Assembly: GCF_902712855.1 (NCBI RefSeq)
Contig: NZ_LR743508.1
Location: forward strand, 558,001-622,000
Direction: 5' to 3'
Length of the DNA: 64,000 bases
Source: Variovorax paradoxus
GTDB lineage: Bacteria; Pseudomonadota; Gammaproteobacteria; Burkholderiales; Burkholderiaceae_C
Each line of letters opens with the position of its first letter. Positions within the stretch are counted from its first letter, which is position 1. The notes under the pieces are model-generated. The model was not told the origin of the DNA, did not search any database, and saw only the letters and a list, made by a program, of their open reading frames with translations. Shown in pieces: positions 8,772 to 16,653 of this stretch. A program made the position numbers and the translations under genes.

Positions 8772-9479
8772 TCACGCGTCCTGCGGCGGCACGCTCAGGC
8801 GCGGCTCCCAGTCTTCCACGCGCCTTGCGGCCACCCGCCTGGCGAAGGTGTCGCGCCAGCGCTGCGCCAACGCAGGCAGTTCGGCGGCGCGCTCCCATTC
8901 GGGCGCAAAGCGCTCGTCGCGAGCGAACAGCAAGGCGATGAGGCGCGACAAAGGCCAGTCGGGATGCGGCCGCTCGACCCGCACCGCCTGCGCGCCGCTG
9001 CGCACCCAGCCGGGTTCGAGCGTGCGGTAGTACCAGCCGGTGCAGCCGCGCGCCTGCATCTCGCGCGCCATGCCGGTCTCGCCGAAGCGCACGTCGAGCT
9101 TCCAGCAGGGCTGGCGGCCCTGGGACACCTGCACCAGCGCTTCGCCGAGGCGCACCACGTCGCCGATGCACACATTCGATTCGTCCCAGCCGGTGGTCGA
9201 CACGTTCTCGCCGAAGGCGCCGGGGCTCGCGAGCAGGTCGGCGCGCCGGCTCCAGGACGCCCAGCCCGCGTAGTGCTCGCGCGGGTAGTGGTGCACCGCC
9301 TTCTCCACGCCGCCGTGGATGCGCAGGTCGGCCTGCGAGTCTCCGTCCAGGCCGGTGGCCGACAGCCACCGCGCGTCGTGGGCCGGCAACTTGTGGATGC
9401 CGCTGCGCGAGCGGCCGTCGGGCAGCAGGGCCACCGGCCCGACGAGCAGCGCGTCGATGGTGAGGGCTTCGCGCGTCAT
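8772..9479 (-). CDS. MOSC domain protein, YiiM-like
   Basis: A 235-residue MOSC-family protein similar to YiiM, which detoxifies N-hydroxylated base analogues and hydroxylamines using a molybdenum cofactor. The MOSC core shows an IHGG-x-x-K segment, a G-x-F-G-E-N strand, IGD, and the conserved cysteine in GRQPCWKLD that could bind molybdenum. A 3-alpha C-terminal tail completes the YiiM-type architecture. The ATG at 9479 is preferred to a longer reading whose first 13 residues are low-complexity. Convergent with the HDOD gene (18-base gap). Confidence 0.75.
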   Translation of the reverse strand: MTREALTIDALLVGPVALLPDGRSRSGIHKLPAHDARWLSATGLDGDSQADLRIHGGVEKAVHHYPREHYAGWASWSRRADLLASPGAFGENVSTTGWDESNVCIGDVVRLGEALVQVSQGRQPCWKLDVRFGETGMAREMQARGCTGWYYRTLEPGWVRSGAQAVRVERPHPDWPLSRLIALLFARDERFAPEWERAAELPALAQRWRDTFARRVAARRVEDWEPRLSVPPQDA

Positions 9480-9525
9480 TCGGGGCCCTCGACGGCAAGG
9501 TGCAGCATGAGGATGCATGGCATGT

Positions 9526-10089
9526 TCAGGCTCCGCCCGCGCGGCAACCGTCGTCGTCGCAACCCTCCGGGCCGGCGGCTTCCGCTTCGGCCGAAGGGCG
9601 CGTGACCAGCGTCGTGGGCGCGTCCTCGGCAGCCAGCTGGCCGATGGCCGCGCCGAGCGCCATGTCGTCGATCACGCCGAAGCGGCTCAGCCGGATGCGG
9701 CCCTGCCTGTCGATGAGCACGACGCTCGGCGTGCCCTGCAGCTGGTACTCGCGCATCGTGGCCGGAATGCTGCCCTGCGCGGGCGTATCGATGCCGATCG
9801 GGAAGACGTAGCGGTACTCGCGCACGAACGCCTCGAGCGCCGCGGGCGTCATGACGTCGTGGTGCTCGAACACGGTGTGCAGGCCGATCACCGCGACGTC
9901 CTTCTCGGCGAAAAGCTGGCGCGTCTTCTTGGCCTGCGGCAGGCCGTGCGTGACGCAGGCCGGGCACAGCATCTGGAACGCGTGCATCACCACCACGCGG
10001 CCGCGCAGCGACTCGAGCGTGAGGGCCGTGTCGGTGTTGAGCCATCGCGAGACCTGCAGCGCGGGGGCTTCGGGAAAGTGATTGGGCAT
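9526..10089 (-). CDS. Thioredoxin-fold redoxin family protein
   Basis: A 187-residue TlpA/AhpC-type protein with the active-site CPAC at 42-45 after a strand typical of peroxiredoxin-like folds, and a cis-proline region GTPSVVLIDRQGRI around residue 118. No signal peptide is visible, so it is probably cytoplasmic. The C-terminal 30 residues are acidic and contain two further cysteines. Likely role is thiol-disulfide exchange or peroxide reduction with an unknown partner. The ATG at 10089 opens a natural domain start; 12 more residues upstream would be poor protein. Confidence 0.7.
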   Translation of the reverse strand: MPNHFPEAPALQVSRWLNTDTALTLESLRGRVVVMHAFQMLCPACVTHGLPQAKKTRQLFAEKDVAVIGLHTVFEHHDVMTPAALEAFVREYRYVFPIGIDTPAQGSIPATMREYQLQGTPSVVLIDRQGRIRLSRFGVIDDMALGAAIGQLAAEDAPTTLVTRPSAEAEAAGPEGCDDDGCRAGGA

Positions 10090-10168
10090 GACTGGAAAGC
10101 TCCGACTTGAAGGCAACGCCGGCAAGCGCGCATGGCACGCTTGCCGGGAGATTCTTACCGACCGATCC

Positions 10169-10714
10169 TCACGCCGCGGCGCGCAGCCTGACCGACGGGA
10201 AGTCGACTGGCACGTCGAAGGCCACGTTCACATAGTTGGTGAACAGGTTCAGTGCGACGTGCGCCAGGATCTCGACGATGTGCTGGTCGTCGAAGCCCAC
10301 GTCGCGCAACGCCCGCACGTCCGCTTCGCCGATCTGGCCGCGGTCTTCGACGAGCTTGAGCGCGAAGCGCAAGGCCGCGGCGGTCCTGGGGTCGGACGAT
10401 TCGCCCGCCTGCGCGGCCGCCATGTCGGCGGCGGACACCCCGGCCTTGCGGCCCAGCGCGGTGTGCGCGGCCAGGCAGTAGTTGCAGGCGTTGCGGTCGG
10501 CCACGGCTACCGCGATCTGCTCGCCGAGCTGCGCGGGAATGACGCCGCCGCCCAGCGCGCCGAAGGAGCCCCACATGCTCCTGAGCGCGGCCGGCGAGTT
10601 GGCGACGGCGCGGAACATGTTGGGCGTGGCGCCGAACGCGCCGTGGATCTGCGACAGCAGCGCCTGGGCTTCTCCGGTGGCTTCGGCCTGGCTGACGAGG
10701 GGAATGCGGGACAT
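10169..10714 (-). CDS. AhpD-like carboxymuconolactone decarboxylase family protein
   Basis: A 181-residue alkylhydroperoxidase-D-like protein with the catalytic C77-x-x-C80-x-x-x-H84 motif (NACNYCLAAH). Such proteins reduce peroxides or act as thiol oxidoreductases rather than true decarboxylases. It is divergent from the AraC-family gene at 10810 over a 95-base gap, so the AraC protein is its probable activator. Family is confident; the physiological reductant is not known from context. Confidence 0.8.
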   Translation of the reverse strand: MSRIPLVSQAEATGEAQALLSQIHGAFGATPNMFRAVANSPAALRSMWGSFGALGGGVIPAQLGEQIAVAVADRNACNYCLAAHTALGRKAGVSAADMAAAQAGESSDPRTAAALRFALKLVEDRGQIGEADVRALRDVGFDDQHIVEILAHVALNLFTNYVNVAFDVPVDFPSVRLRAAA

Positions 10715-10779
10715 GGTGTGTTCCTTTGAAATGAAGTGGTGAAGGAAGTGTCTTCGCGCTGGCCGTATGATTTGGCTCG

Positions 10780-10809
10780 TTTTGTCCAGAAAACATACCT
10801 TTTCGTCCA
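10780..10809 (+). promoter_or_regulatory. Direct repeat TTT(C)GTCCA, possible AraC operator
   Basis: TTTTGTCCA at 10780-10788 and TTTTCGTCCA at 10800-10809 place identical GTCCA cores 21 bases apart, two DNA turns, the spacing expected for an AraC-family dimer bound to direct half-sites. The second copy abuts the regulator's ATG. A TATGAT box at 10766-10771 could be the regulator's -10. Binding is inferred from geometry only. Confidence 0.4.
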
Positions 10810-11679
10810 ATGACCTCAGCCACCGCCCTGCCACCGATCGACAGGCTCTCATCGCTGCTCGAGCGCTTCCAGGTGCGCGCCCACCTGTTCCACAGCGGTC
10901 CCCTGTGCGGCACCACGCACTTCGCGGCGAAGCCGGGACGCGGCTTCCTGCATGTGCTGCGACGCGGGGAAATGGTCGTCACCCATTCGGCGCGTGCCGG
11001 CGTGCCGCGCAAGGTGGTGGTGAAGGAACCGACCCTGCTGTTCTATCCGCGGCCGCTGTCCCACGACTTCCACAACGCGCCCGTCGAAGGCTCCGACTTC
11101 GTCTGCGCCACGCTCGACTTCGACGGCGGCGAGGCGCACCCTCTTGCGCGTGCGCTGCCGCCGCTCGTGCGCCTTCCGCTGCATGCGGTGGAAGGCCTCG
11201 AGCAGTCGCTGGGGCTGCTGTTCGCCGAGACCACGCGGGTGCTGTGCGGCCACCGCCTGCTGGCGGACCGGCTGTTCGAGGTCGTGCTGATCCAGCTGCT
11301 GCGCTGGCTGCTCGATCATCCGCACGAAAGCGGCCTGCCGCCCGGCCTGCTGACCGGCCTGGGCGACCCGCAGCTCGCGCGCGTGCTGGTTGCCATGCAC
11401 GAGCGGCCGGGCGAGCCCTGGTCGCTCGAGCAGATGGCGAGCGAGGCCGGGCTGTCGCGCAGCGCATTCGCGCAGCGCTTCAAGGCCGTGGTCGACGCCA
11501 CGCCCGCGGACTACCTTGCGAACTGGCGGCTCACCATCGCGCAGGCGGAACTGCGCAACGGCGCGTCGGTGAAGACGATCGCCGACGCGCTCGGGTACGC
11601 CAACGCGTCGGCGCTGTCGCGGCTCTTCACGCAGAAGGTCGGCGTGTCGCCGCGCGAGTGGCTGGCCGCGCGCGAGTGA
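10810..11679 (+). CDS. AraC family transcriptional regulator (cupin_6 N-terminus)
   Basis: A 289-residue regulator. Residues 10-190 form a cupin-like sensor domain; the C-terminal 100 residues hold two AraC helix-turn-helix units (about 196-218 and 245-268). It is divergent from the AhpD-like gene and, as in many Burkholderiales, probably activates it in response to an electrophile or oxidant. No clear ribosome-binding site precedes the ATG; GTCCA repeats occupy that position, so translation may be weak or autoregulated. Confidence 0.8.
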   Translation: MTSATALPPIDRLSSLLERFQVRAHLFHSGPLCGTTHFAAKPGRGFLHVLRRGEMVVTHSARAGVPRKVVVKEPTLLFYPRPLSHDFHNAPVEGSDFVCATLDFDGGEAHPLARALPPLVRLPLHAVEGLEQSLGLLFAETTRVLCGHRLLADRLFEVVLIQLLRWLLDHPHESGLPPGLLTGLGDPQLARVLVAMHERPGEPWSLEQMASEAGLSRSAFAQRFKAVVDATPADYLANWRLTIAQAELRNGASVKTIADALGYANASALSRLFTQKVGVSPREWLAARE

Positions 11680-11684
11680 GCGGT

Positions 11685-12128
11685 TCAGAGTTCGACCGTG
11701 ACGCCATTGCGCTCGAGCACGGCGAGCAGCTTCGGAATGTCGGGCGGGCCTGGGGGAATCTCGTGGTCCATGTCGGTGAACATCCGGGTGGCCAGCGCGC
11801 CCTCCCCGGTGATCTCGAGCATCTGGCCGCCGCCCTGGCCGTACTGGAAGCCGTGCACCGTGCCGCGCGGCACGTGCACCAGCGTGCCCGGGCGGCACAT
11901 GTGCAGGCGGCCCTCGCAGAAGAACGATATCTCGCCGCCGAGCACGTAGAAGGCCTCGTCCCAGTCGTGGCTGTGCGGCGGCGGGCCCGTGCCCTCGTCG
12001 CCCCGCTGGAAGGTCACGCCGAAACTCCGAGTGACGGCGTTCGAGGCCAGCACCGTGACCTGCGTGCCGACCACATTCAGAGGCGCATCGCGCCGCTCTG
12101 GCGTGAGGACAAAGTACGGCATCGTCAT
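11685..12128 (-). CDS. Cupin domain protein
   Basis: A 147-residue single cupin. Motif 1 reads HSHDWDEAFYVLGGE (metal ligands H, H, E) and motif 2 has PRGTVHGFQ. The C-terminal third is an extension with a DMDHEIPPGPPD segment. It may be a small oxygenase, isomerase or binding protein; no substrate can be assigned. It ends 5 bases from the convergent araC stop and its ATG at 12128 is 146 bases from the divergent radical SAM gene. Confidence 0.7.
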   Translation of the reverse strand: MTMPYFVLTPERRDAPLNVVGTQVTVLASNAVTRSFGVTFQRGDEGTGPPPHSHDWDEAFYVLGGEISFFCEGRLHMCRPGTLVHVPRGTVHGFQYGQGGGQMLEITGEGALATRMFTDMDHEIPPGPPDIPKLLAVLERNGVTVEL

Positions 12129-12273
12129 CTTCCGTGCCCCAGGGTGGGGAGCGCGATTCTGCGCGCCGGGACCGGGCGGTACAAGGCACCTCACTTCGGG
12201 TGACCGCCATGCACAATCTGTCGCATGTCTTCCCAGAGCCTCCGGAACCTCCGGGGCCTTCATTAGCCGGCCC

Positions 12274-13338
12274 ATGCTGCGAATCCACGAACTGAAAAGC
12301 CGCCTGCGCGAAGCCGGCGCGGGCCCCGGCCACGAGCAGCGCATCCTGCGCCTGTGGTCGCATGCGCTGCCGCGCAACAGCGGCAGGCGCCTACCGCACA
12401 GCTTCTTTCCCGCGTCGCTGATGGACGCGCTGCCCGCCATCGAGGCCGAGCTGGCCGGACTGGCGCGCATCCACGCGGTGCATCCGGGCGCGGACGGTTC
12501 CGAACGGCTGCTGGTGGCCCTTGCCGATGGCCAGACCGTCGAAAGCGTGCTGCTGCCGCGCGACGGCCTGTGCGTCTCTTCGCAGGTGGGCTGCGCCGTG
12601 GGCTGCCAGTTCTGCATGACGGGGCGCGAAGGCCTGCTGCGCCAGGTGGGCAGCGCCGAGATCATTGCCCAGGTCGCGCTCGCGCGCACCCGCCGTCCGG
12701 TGCGCAAGGTGGTGTTCATGGGCATGGGCGAACCGGCCCACAACCTGGACAACGTGCTCGAGGCGATCGACCTGCTCGGCACGGTCGGCAACGTCGGCCA
12801 CAAGAACCTGGTGTTCTCCACCGTGGGCGACCCGCGCGTGTTCGACAGGCTGCTGCAGGAGCGCGTGAAGCCCGCCTTGGCGCTGTCGCTGCACACCACC
12901 AGGGCCGAGCTGCGCAGGACGCTGCTGCCGCGCGCCCCCGGCATGACGCCCGAGGAAGTGGTTGCCGCCGGCGAACGCTATGCGCGCGCCACGGGTTACC
13001 CCATCCAGTACCAGTGGACGCTGCTGGAGGGCGTGAACGACGGGCCGGACGAGATCGACGGTCTCGTGCGGTTGCTCGGCGGCAAGTACGGCGTGCTGAA
13101 CATGATCCCGTTCAACGCGGTGGACGGCGTGGCATTCAGCCGGCCGTCGTGGGAGCGCTGCAGGGAGATCGCGCGCGTGCTGCACGAGCGCGGCATCCTG
13201 ACCAAGCTGCGCAATTCCGCGGGCCAGGACGTCGACGGCGGTTGCGGCCAGCTGCGGGCGCGCGCGGCCGAGGTGCAGGTGCGCGCCGACGTGAAGCCTG
13301 TCGGGTTCGTGCGGCGCCTGGCCGGGAACACGCCCTAG
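12274..13338 (+). CDS. RlmN/Cfr-family radical SAM RNA methyltransferase
   Basis: A 354-residue radical SAM enzyme of the RlmN/Cfr family. The 4Fe-4S cluster motif CxxxCxxC is C107, C111, C114 (CAVGCQFC). GMGEPAHNLDNV and the late C324 in a D-V-D-G-G-C-G-Q-L block, the methyl-carrying cysteine of this family, are both present, so the enzyme should be active. RlmN methylates C2 of A2503 in 23S rRNA and A37 of tRNAs. The protein is shorter than typical RlmN and lacks ndk/hisS-type neighbours, so it may be a second paralogue with another RNA target. Confidence 0.75.
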   Translation: MLRIHELKSRLREAGAGPGHEQRILRLWSHALPRNSGRRLPHSFFPASLMDALPAIEAELAGLARIHAVHPGADGSERLLVALADGQTVESVLLPRDGLCVSSQVGCAVGCQFCMTGREGLLRQVGSAEIIAQVALARTRRPVRKVVFMGMGEPAHNLDNVLEAIDLLGTVGNVGHKNLVFSTVGDPRVFDRLLQERVKPALALSLHTTRAELRRTLLPRAPGMTPEEVVAAGERYARATGYPIQYQWTLLEGVNDGPDEIDGLVRLLGGKYGVLNMIPFNAVDGVAFSRPSWERCREIARVLHERGILTKLRNSAGQDVDGGCGQLRARAAEVQVRADVKPVGFVRRLAGNTP

Positions 13339-13342
13339 GCAC

Positions 13343-14221
13343 TCAGGCCGGCATGTCGGTGCGCGGCAGCCGCAGGTGCTTCTTCAGCGTCTCGAACACC
13401 TGCCGGGTGACCGGGTTCACCACGTGGCTGCGCACGTAGAGGTAGTAGGCCAGGTCGGGCAGCCGCGGCATGCCGTCGCCGGCGCCCAGCACCCGCAGGC
13501 CGGCGTCGAGCTGCTCCACGCCGCGCGCGGTCACGCCGAGCCCCGCGCGCAGCGCGGCCTTGATGCCGATCAGGCTCGACGAGGTGTAGCGCGGTGTCCA
13601 GGCCACGCCAGCGGTGTCGAGCGCCTCGTGGCCGATGCGCCGGAAGATGCTCGGGCCGTCGGCCATGATGAGCGGCACCGGCTTGGCCGGGTCGTGCACG
13701 TAGCTCGCGGCGCACAGCCACACGGTGGGCGAGTTGCGCAGCACCACGCCCTCGAACTGCGACTGCGCGTCGGCGCGGTTGGAAATGATCATGTCGACCT
13801 CGCCGCTCTTGAGCGAGGTCATCAGGTAGGGACTGCGGCCGATGTGGATGTCGAGCTGCAGCAGCGGCGAGGTTCGCGCCACCTCGGTCAGCAGCAGCGG
13901 CAGCATGGTCTCGGCCACGTCGTGCGGCGCGCCGATGCGCAGGTTGCCCTCGAGCTGACCCTGGCGCAGGCTGCGCAGGGCCTCGTCGTTGAGCGCGAGC
14001 ATGTGGTGGGCGTAGGTGAGCAGGCGTTCGCCGTGCTCCGTGAGGCGCTTCTGCCGGCCCTGCTTGGCGAACAGCGGATGGCCGATCTGCTCCTCGAGCC
14101 GCTGCATCTGCTGCGTCACGGCCGACTGCGTGCGCCCCAGGTGCACCGCGGCCGCGGCAAAGCTCTGGAGGCTGACGACGGCCGCGAAGGAGCGCAGCAA
14201 TTCAAGATCGAGCGTGGGCAT
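13343..14221 (-). CDS. LysR family transcriptional regulator
   Basis: A 292-residue LysR regulator with an N-terminal winged helix (about 4-62, with RTQSAVTQQMQRLEEQIG) and a two-lobed effector domain (about 88-290). It is divergent from the thiol-dioxygenase operon that starts at 14326, with a 104-base gap, which is the standard arrangement for a LysR activator and its target. A dyad at 14223-14239 touches its own start codon. Effector unknown; a thiol or sulfur acid is a reasonable guess. Confidence 0.85.
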   Translation of the reverse strand: MPTLDLELLRSFAAVVSLQSFAAAAVHLGRTQSAVTQQMQRLEEQIGHPLFAKQGRQKRLTEHGERLLTYAHHMLALNDEALRSLRQGQLEGNLRIGAPHDVAETMLPLLLTEVARTSPLLQLDIHIGRSPYLMTSLKSGEVDMIISNRADAQSQFEGVVLRNSPTVWLCAASYVHDPAKPVPLIMADGPSIFRRIGHEALDTAGVAWTPRYTSSSLIGIKAALRAGLGVTARGVEQLDAGLRVLGAGDGMPRLPDLAYYLYVRSHVVNPVTRQVFETLKKHLRLPRTDMPA

Positions 14222-14222
14222 A

Positions 14223-14239
14223 CATTAATTTTATTGATG
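14223..14239. promoter_or_regulatory. AT-rich dyad in the LysR/dioxygenase intergenic region
   Basis: CATTAAT (14223-14229) and ATTGATG (14233-14239) form a nearly perfect inverted repeat around TTT in an otherwise GC-rich region. It sits two bases upstream of the LysR start codon on the minus strand. It is a candidate LysR-type autoregulatory site. No footprint evidence. Confidence 0.4.
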
Positions 14240-14325
14240 TGTTTCCTGCGCCAGCTGGATTGTGGCGTCACGCGGCGGTCACTACAGTGAATGCACACGA
14301 AGAGCCAACCCCACTGGAGAAATGC

Positions 14326-14916
14326 ATGAGCACCACGTCCGATCAACGCCAGCAGGCCGTGACCACGTCCATCGATGCAATGAAGAAAGCCATCGCCGGC
14401 GCTGAACCGAACCGCGCCGCGCTCGGCACGGTGCTCGGCGCACTGCAGGACCTGGCGGCACACACCGAGTACTGGGGTGCCGCCGACTTCCCGCCGCCCG
14501 AGGCCGGCGAGCACCAGGCCCGTTACCTGATCGCCGAGGACGCGGACCAGAGCTACGCGCTCTACCTGAACGTGATGCGCCCCGGCAAGAAGATCGTGCC
14601 GCACAACCACACCACCTGGGCCTGCATCGCGGCGGTGGAAGGCACCGAGCACAACCGCGTCTACGAGCGCACCGACGACGGCTCGGTGCCGGGCCGGGGA
14701 ACGCTGAAGCAGACCGAGCTGGTGGTCGTGGCGCCCGGCAAGGGCATCGCGCTGATGCCCGAGGACATCCACTCGGTCGAGATACAGGGCGACCAGGTGA
14801 TCCGCCACCTGCACATGTACGGCCGCGCGCTCGAGACGCTGAACCAGCGCACCGCCTACGACCTCGCGGCCGGCACGTACCAGACCATGGGCATCGGCGT
14901 GCAGACGCGCCGCTAG
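14326..14916 (+). CDS. Cysteine dioxygenase family (3-His thiol dioxygenase)
   Basis: A 196-residue cupin of the cysteine dioxygenase family. The 3-His iron site is H93, H95 (VPHNHTTW) and H149 (EDIHSVE); R66 could hold the substrate carboxylate. Family members add O2 to thiols: cysteine, 3-mercaptopropionate, or mercaptosuccinate (the latter known from Variovorax). Neighbouring rhodanese, TTT receptor and MetC genes favour a thiol or sulfur-acid catabolic role. The exact substrate cannot be decided by eye. The ATG at 14326 follows a GGAGAAATGC leader. Confidence 0.8.
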   Translation: MSTTSDQRQQAVTTSIDAMKKAIAGAEPNRAALGTVLGALQDLAAHTEYWGAADFPPPEAGEHQARYLIAEDADQSYALYLNVMRPGKKIVPHNHTTWACIAAVEGTEHNRVYERTDDGSVPGRGTLKQTELVVVAPGKGIALMPEDIHSVEIQGDQVIRHLHMYGRALETLNQRTAYDLAAGTYQTMGIGVQTRR

Positions 14917-15007
14917 GGCGCCTCTTCCTCCGACTTCGTCTTTCTTCATGCGGGCCGCGACAGCGGCTTCGCAGGACCCCGTTCGTCCCAACGACCTGTT
15001 CTTTCCC

Positions 15008-16591
15008 ATGACCTCCTTCATCGACCCGAAGACCCTCAAGACCTGGCTGCACGACGGCTCGGAGATCGCGCTGCTCGACGTGCGCGAGCACGGCCAGTAC
15101 GGCGAGGCGCACCTGTTCTACGGCATCCCGCTGCCCTTCAGCCGGCTGGAGATCGATGCGCCGCGCCTGGTGCCGCGGCGCAGCGTGCGCGTGGCGCTGT
15201 ACGACGAAGGCGAAGGCGGCGTGGCCGAGCGCGCCGCGGCGCGGCTCGCGGCGCTGGGCTATACCGACGTTCACGTGCTGGCCGGCGGCGCCCCGGCCTG
15301 GAAGGCCGCGGGCTACGTGCTCTTCGCGGGCGTGAACCTGCCCTCGAAGACCTTCGGCGAACTGGCCGAGGAGGTCTATCACACGCCCCGTGTCAGCGCC
15401 GACGAGCTGGCCGGCATGCTGGCGCGCAACGACAAGGTGGTGGTGCTCGACGGCCGCCCGGTCAGCGAGTTCCACAAGATGAACATCCCCGGCGCCACCT
15501 GCTGCCCCAACGGCGAGCTGGCCTACCGTGTGCGCCGGCTGGTGCCCGACACCGCCACGCCGATCGTCATCAACTGCGCGGGGCGCACGCGCAGCATCAT
15601 CGGCGCGCAGACGCTCATCAACCTCGGCCTGCCCAACCCGGTGTATGCGCTGGAGAACGGCACGCAGGGCTGGTACCTGAACGACCACGTGCTGGAGCAC
15701 GGCGGCACGCACCGCTATGCCGACGACAGCGGCAACACCGACCTGCGCCCCGCCGCGAATGCGCTGGCCGCGCGCTTCGACGTGCCGACGGTGACGGCGC
15801 AGGCCGTGCAGCAATGGGTCGCCGATGCGGGCCGCAGCCTCTTCCTGTGCGACGTGCGCACGCCGGAGGAATTCGCGGCCGGCAGCCTGCCGGGCGCACA
15901 GCACACGCCGGGCGGGCAGCTGATGCAGGCGGGCGACCAGTACTTCGGCGTGCGCGGCGCGCGGCTCGTGCTGTTCGACGACGACGGCGTGCGCGCGCCC
16001 ACCGTGGCGAGCTGGCTGCGGCAGATGGGGCACGACGCGAGCGTGCTCGAGGGCGGCCTCGCGAGCGGTTTGTCGCTGGCACCCGCCCCGGCGCCCGCCG
16101 CACCGCCGCTTGCCACCATCGATGCGCAGGCGCTCGCCACGCGGCTCGAGAAGAACGACGTGGCGCTGATCGACCTGCGCGGCAGCATGCAGTTCCGCGC
16201 CGGCCACATTCCGCAGGCGCGCTGGTCGATCCGCCCGCGCCTGGCGGCCGACACGAAGAACGAGACGCGCCAGCTGGTGCTGGTCGCCGACGACGCCGCG
16301 CTCGCGGCGTGGAGCGCGGCCTCCGAACTCGAGGGCGCTGCCGCACCGCTGCTGCTGCAGGGCGGCATGGCCGCCTGGCGCGCCGCCGGCCTGCCGGTGG
16401 AAGCCACGCCCGCACTGCCGGCCGACAGCGACTGCATCGACTACCTGTTCTTCGTGCACGACCGCCACGACGGCAACAAGGACGCCGCGCGCCGCTACCT
16501 CGCATGGGAGACCGGCCTTGTCGCGCAGCTCGATGCGCAGGAGAAGGCGGCGTTCCGCCTGCCCTCTTCCCCCGCCGGGTCGCACGCCTGA
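15008..16591 (+). CDS. Four-domain rhodanese, one catalytic cysteine
   Basis: A 527-residue protein with four rhodanese repeats at about 5-105, 120-235, 262-365 and 375-480, then a helical tail. Only repeat 2 keeps a catalytic cysteine, C190 in INCAGRTRS. The equivalent loops of repeats 1, 3 and 4 carry Asp or Ala (LYDEGEG, LFDDDG, LVADDA). It probably handles persulfide or sulfite produced downstream of the thiol dioxygenase, with one active site and three structural modules. ATG at 15008 is chosen over an upstream reading that lacks domain similarity. Confidence 0.8.
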   Translation: MTSFIDPKTLKTWLHDGSEIALLDVREHGQYGEAHLFYGIPLPFSRLEIDAPRLVPRRSVRVALYDEGEGGVAERAAARLAALGYTDVHVLAGGAPAWKAAGYVLFAGVNLPSKTFGELAEEVYHTPRVSADELAGMLARNDKVVVLDGRPVSEFHKMNIPGATCCPNGELAYRVRRLVPDTATPIVINCAGRTRSIIGAQTLINLGLPNPVYALENGTQGWYLNDHVLEHGGTHRYADDSGNTDLRPAANALAARFDVPTVTAQAVQQWVADAGRSLFLCDVRTPEEFAAGSLPGAQHTPGGQLMQAGDQYFGVRGARLVLFDDDGVRAPTVASWLRQMGHDASVLEGGLASGLSLAPAPAPAAPPLATIDAQALATRLEKNDVALIDLRGSMQFRAGHIPQARWSIRPRLAADTKNETRQLVLVADDAALAAWSAASELEGAAAPLLLQGGMAAWRAAGLPVEATPALPADSDCIDYLFFVHDRHDGNKDAARRYLAWETGLVAQLDAQEKAAFRLPSSPAGSHA

Positions 16592-16653
16592 CCCCGCTCC
16601 CGATCCGCTTTCTGTTGTTCGTCCCTGTCCGTTCCTATCCCAGGAGTCCTGCC

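Noticed and set aside
8751..8775. GC-rich hairpin between HDOD and MOSC genes
   Set aside because: The stem is imperfect and no T tract follows, so no terminator is called.
14282..16585. Minus-strand ORF of 767 codons over the dioxygenase and rhodanese genes
   Set aside because: Antisense shadow; + strand contains real domains and coherent starts.
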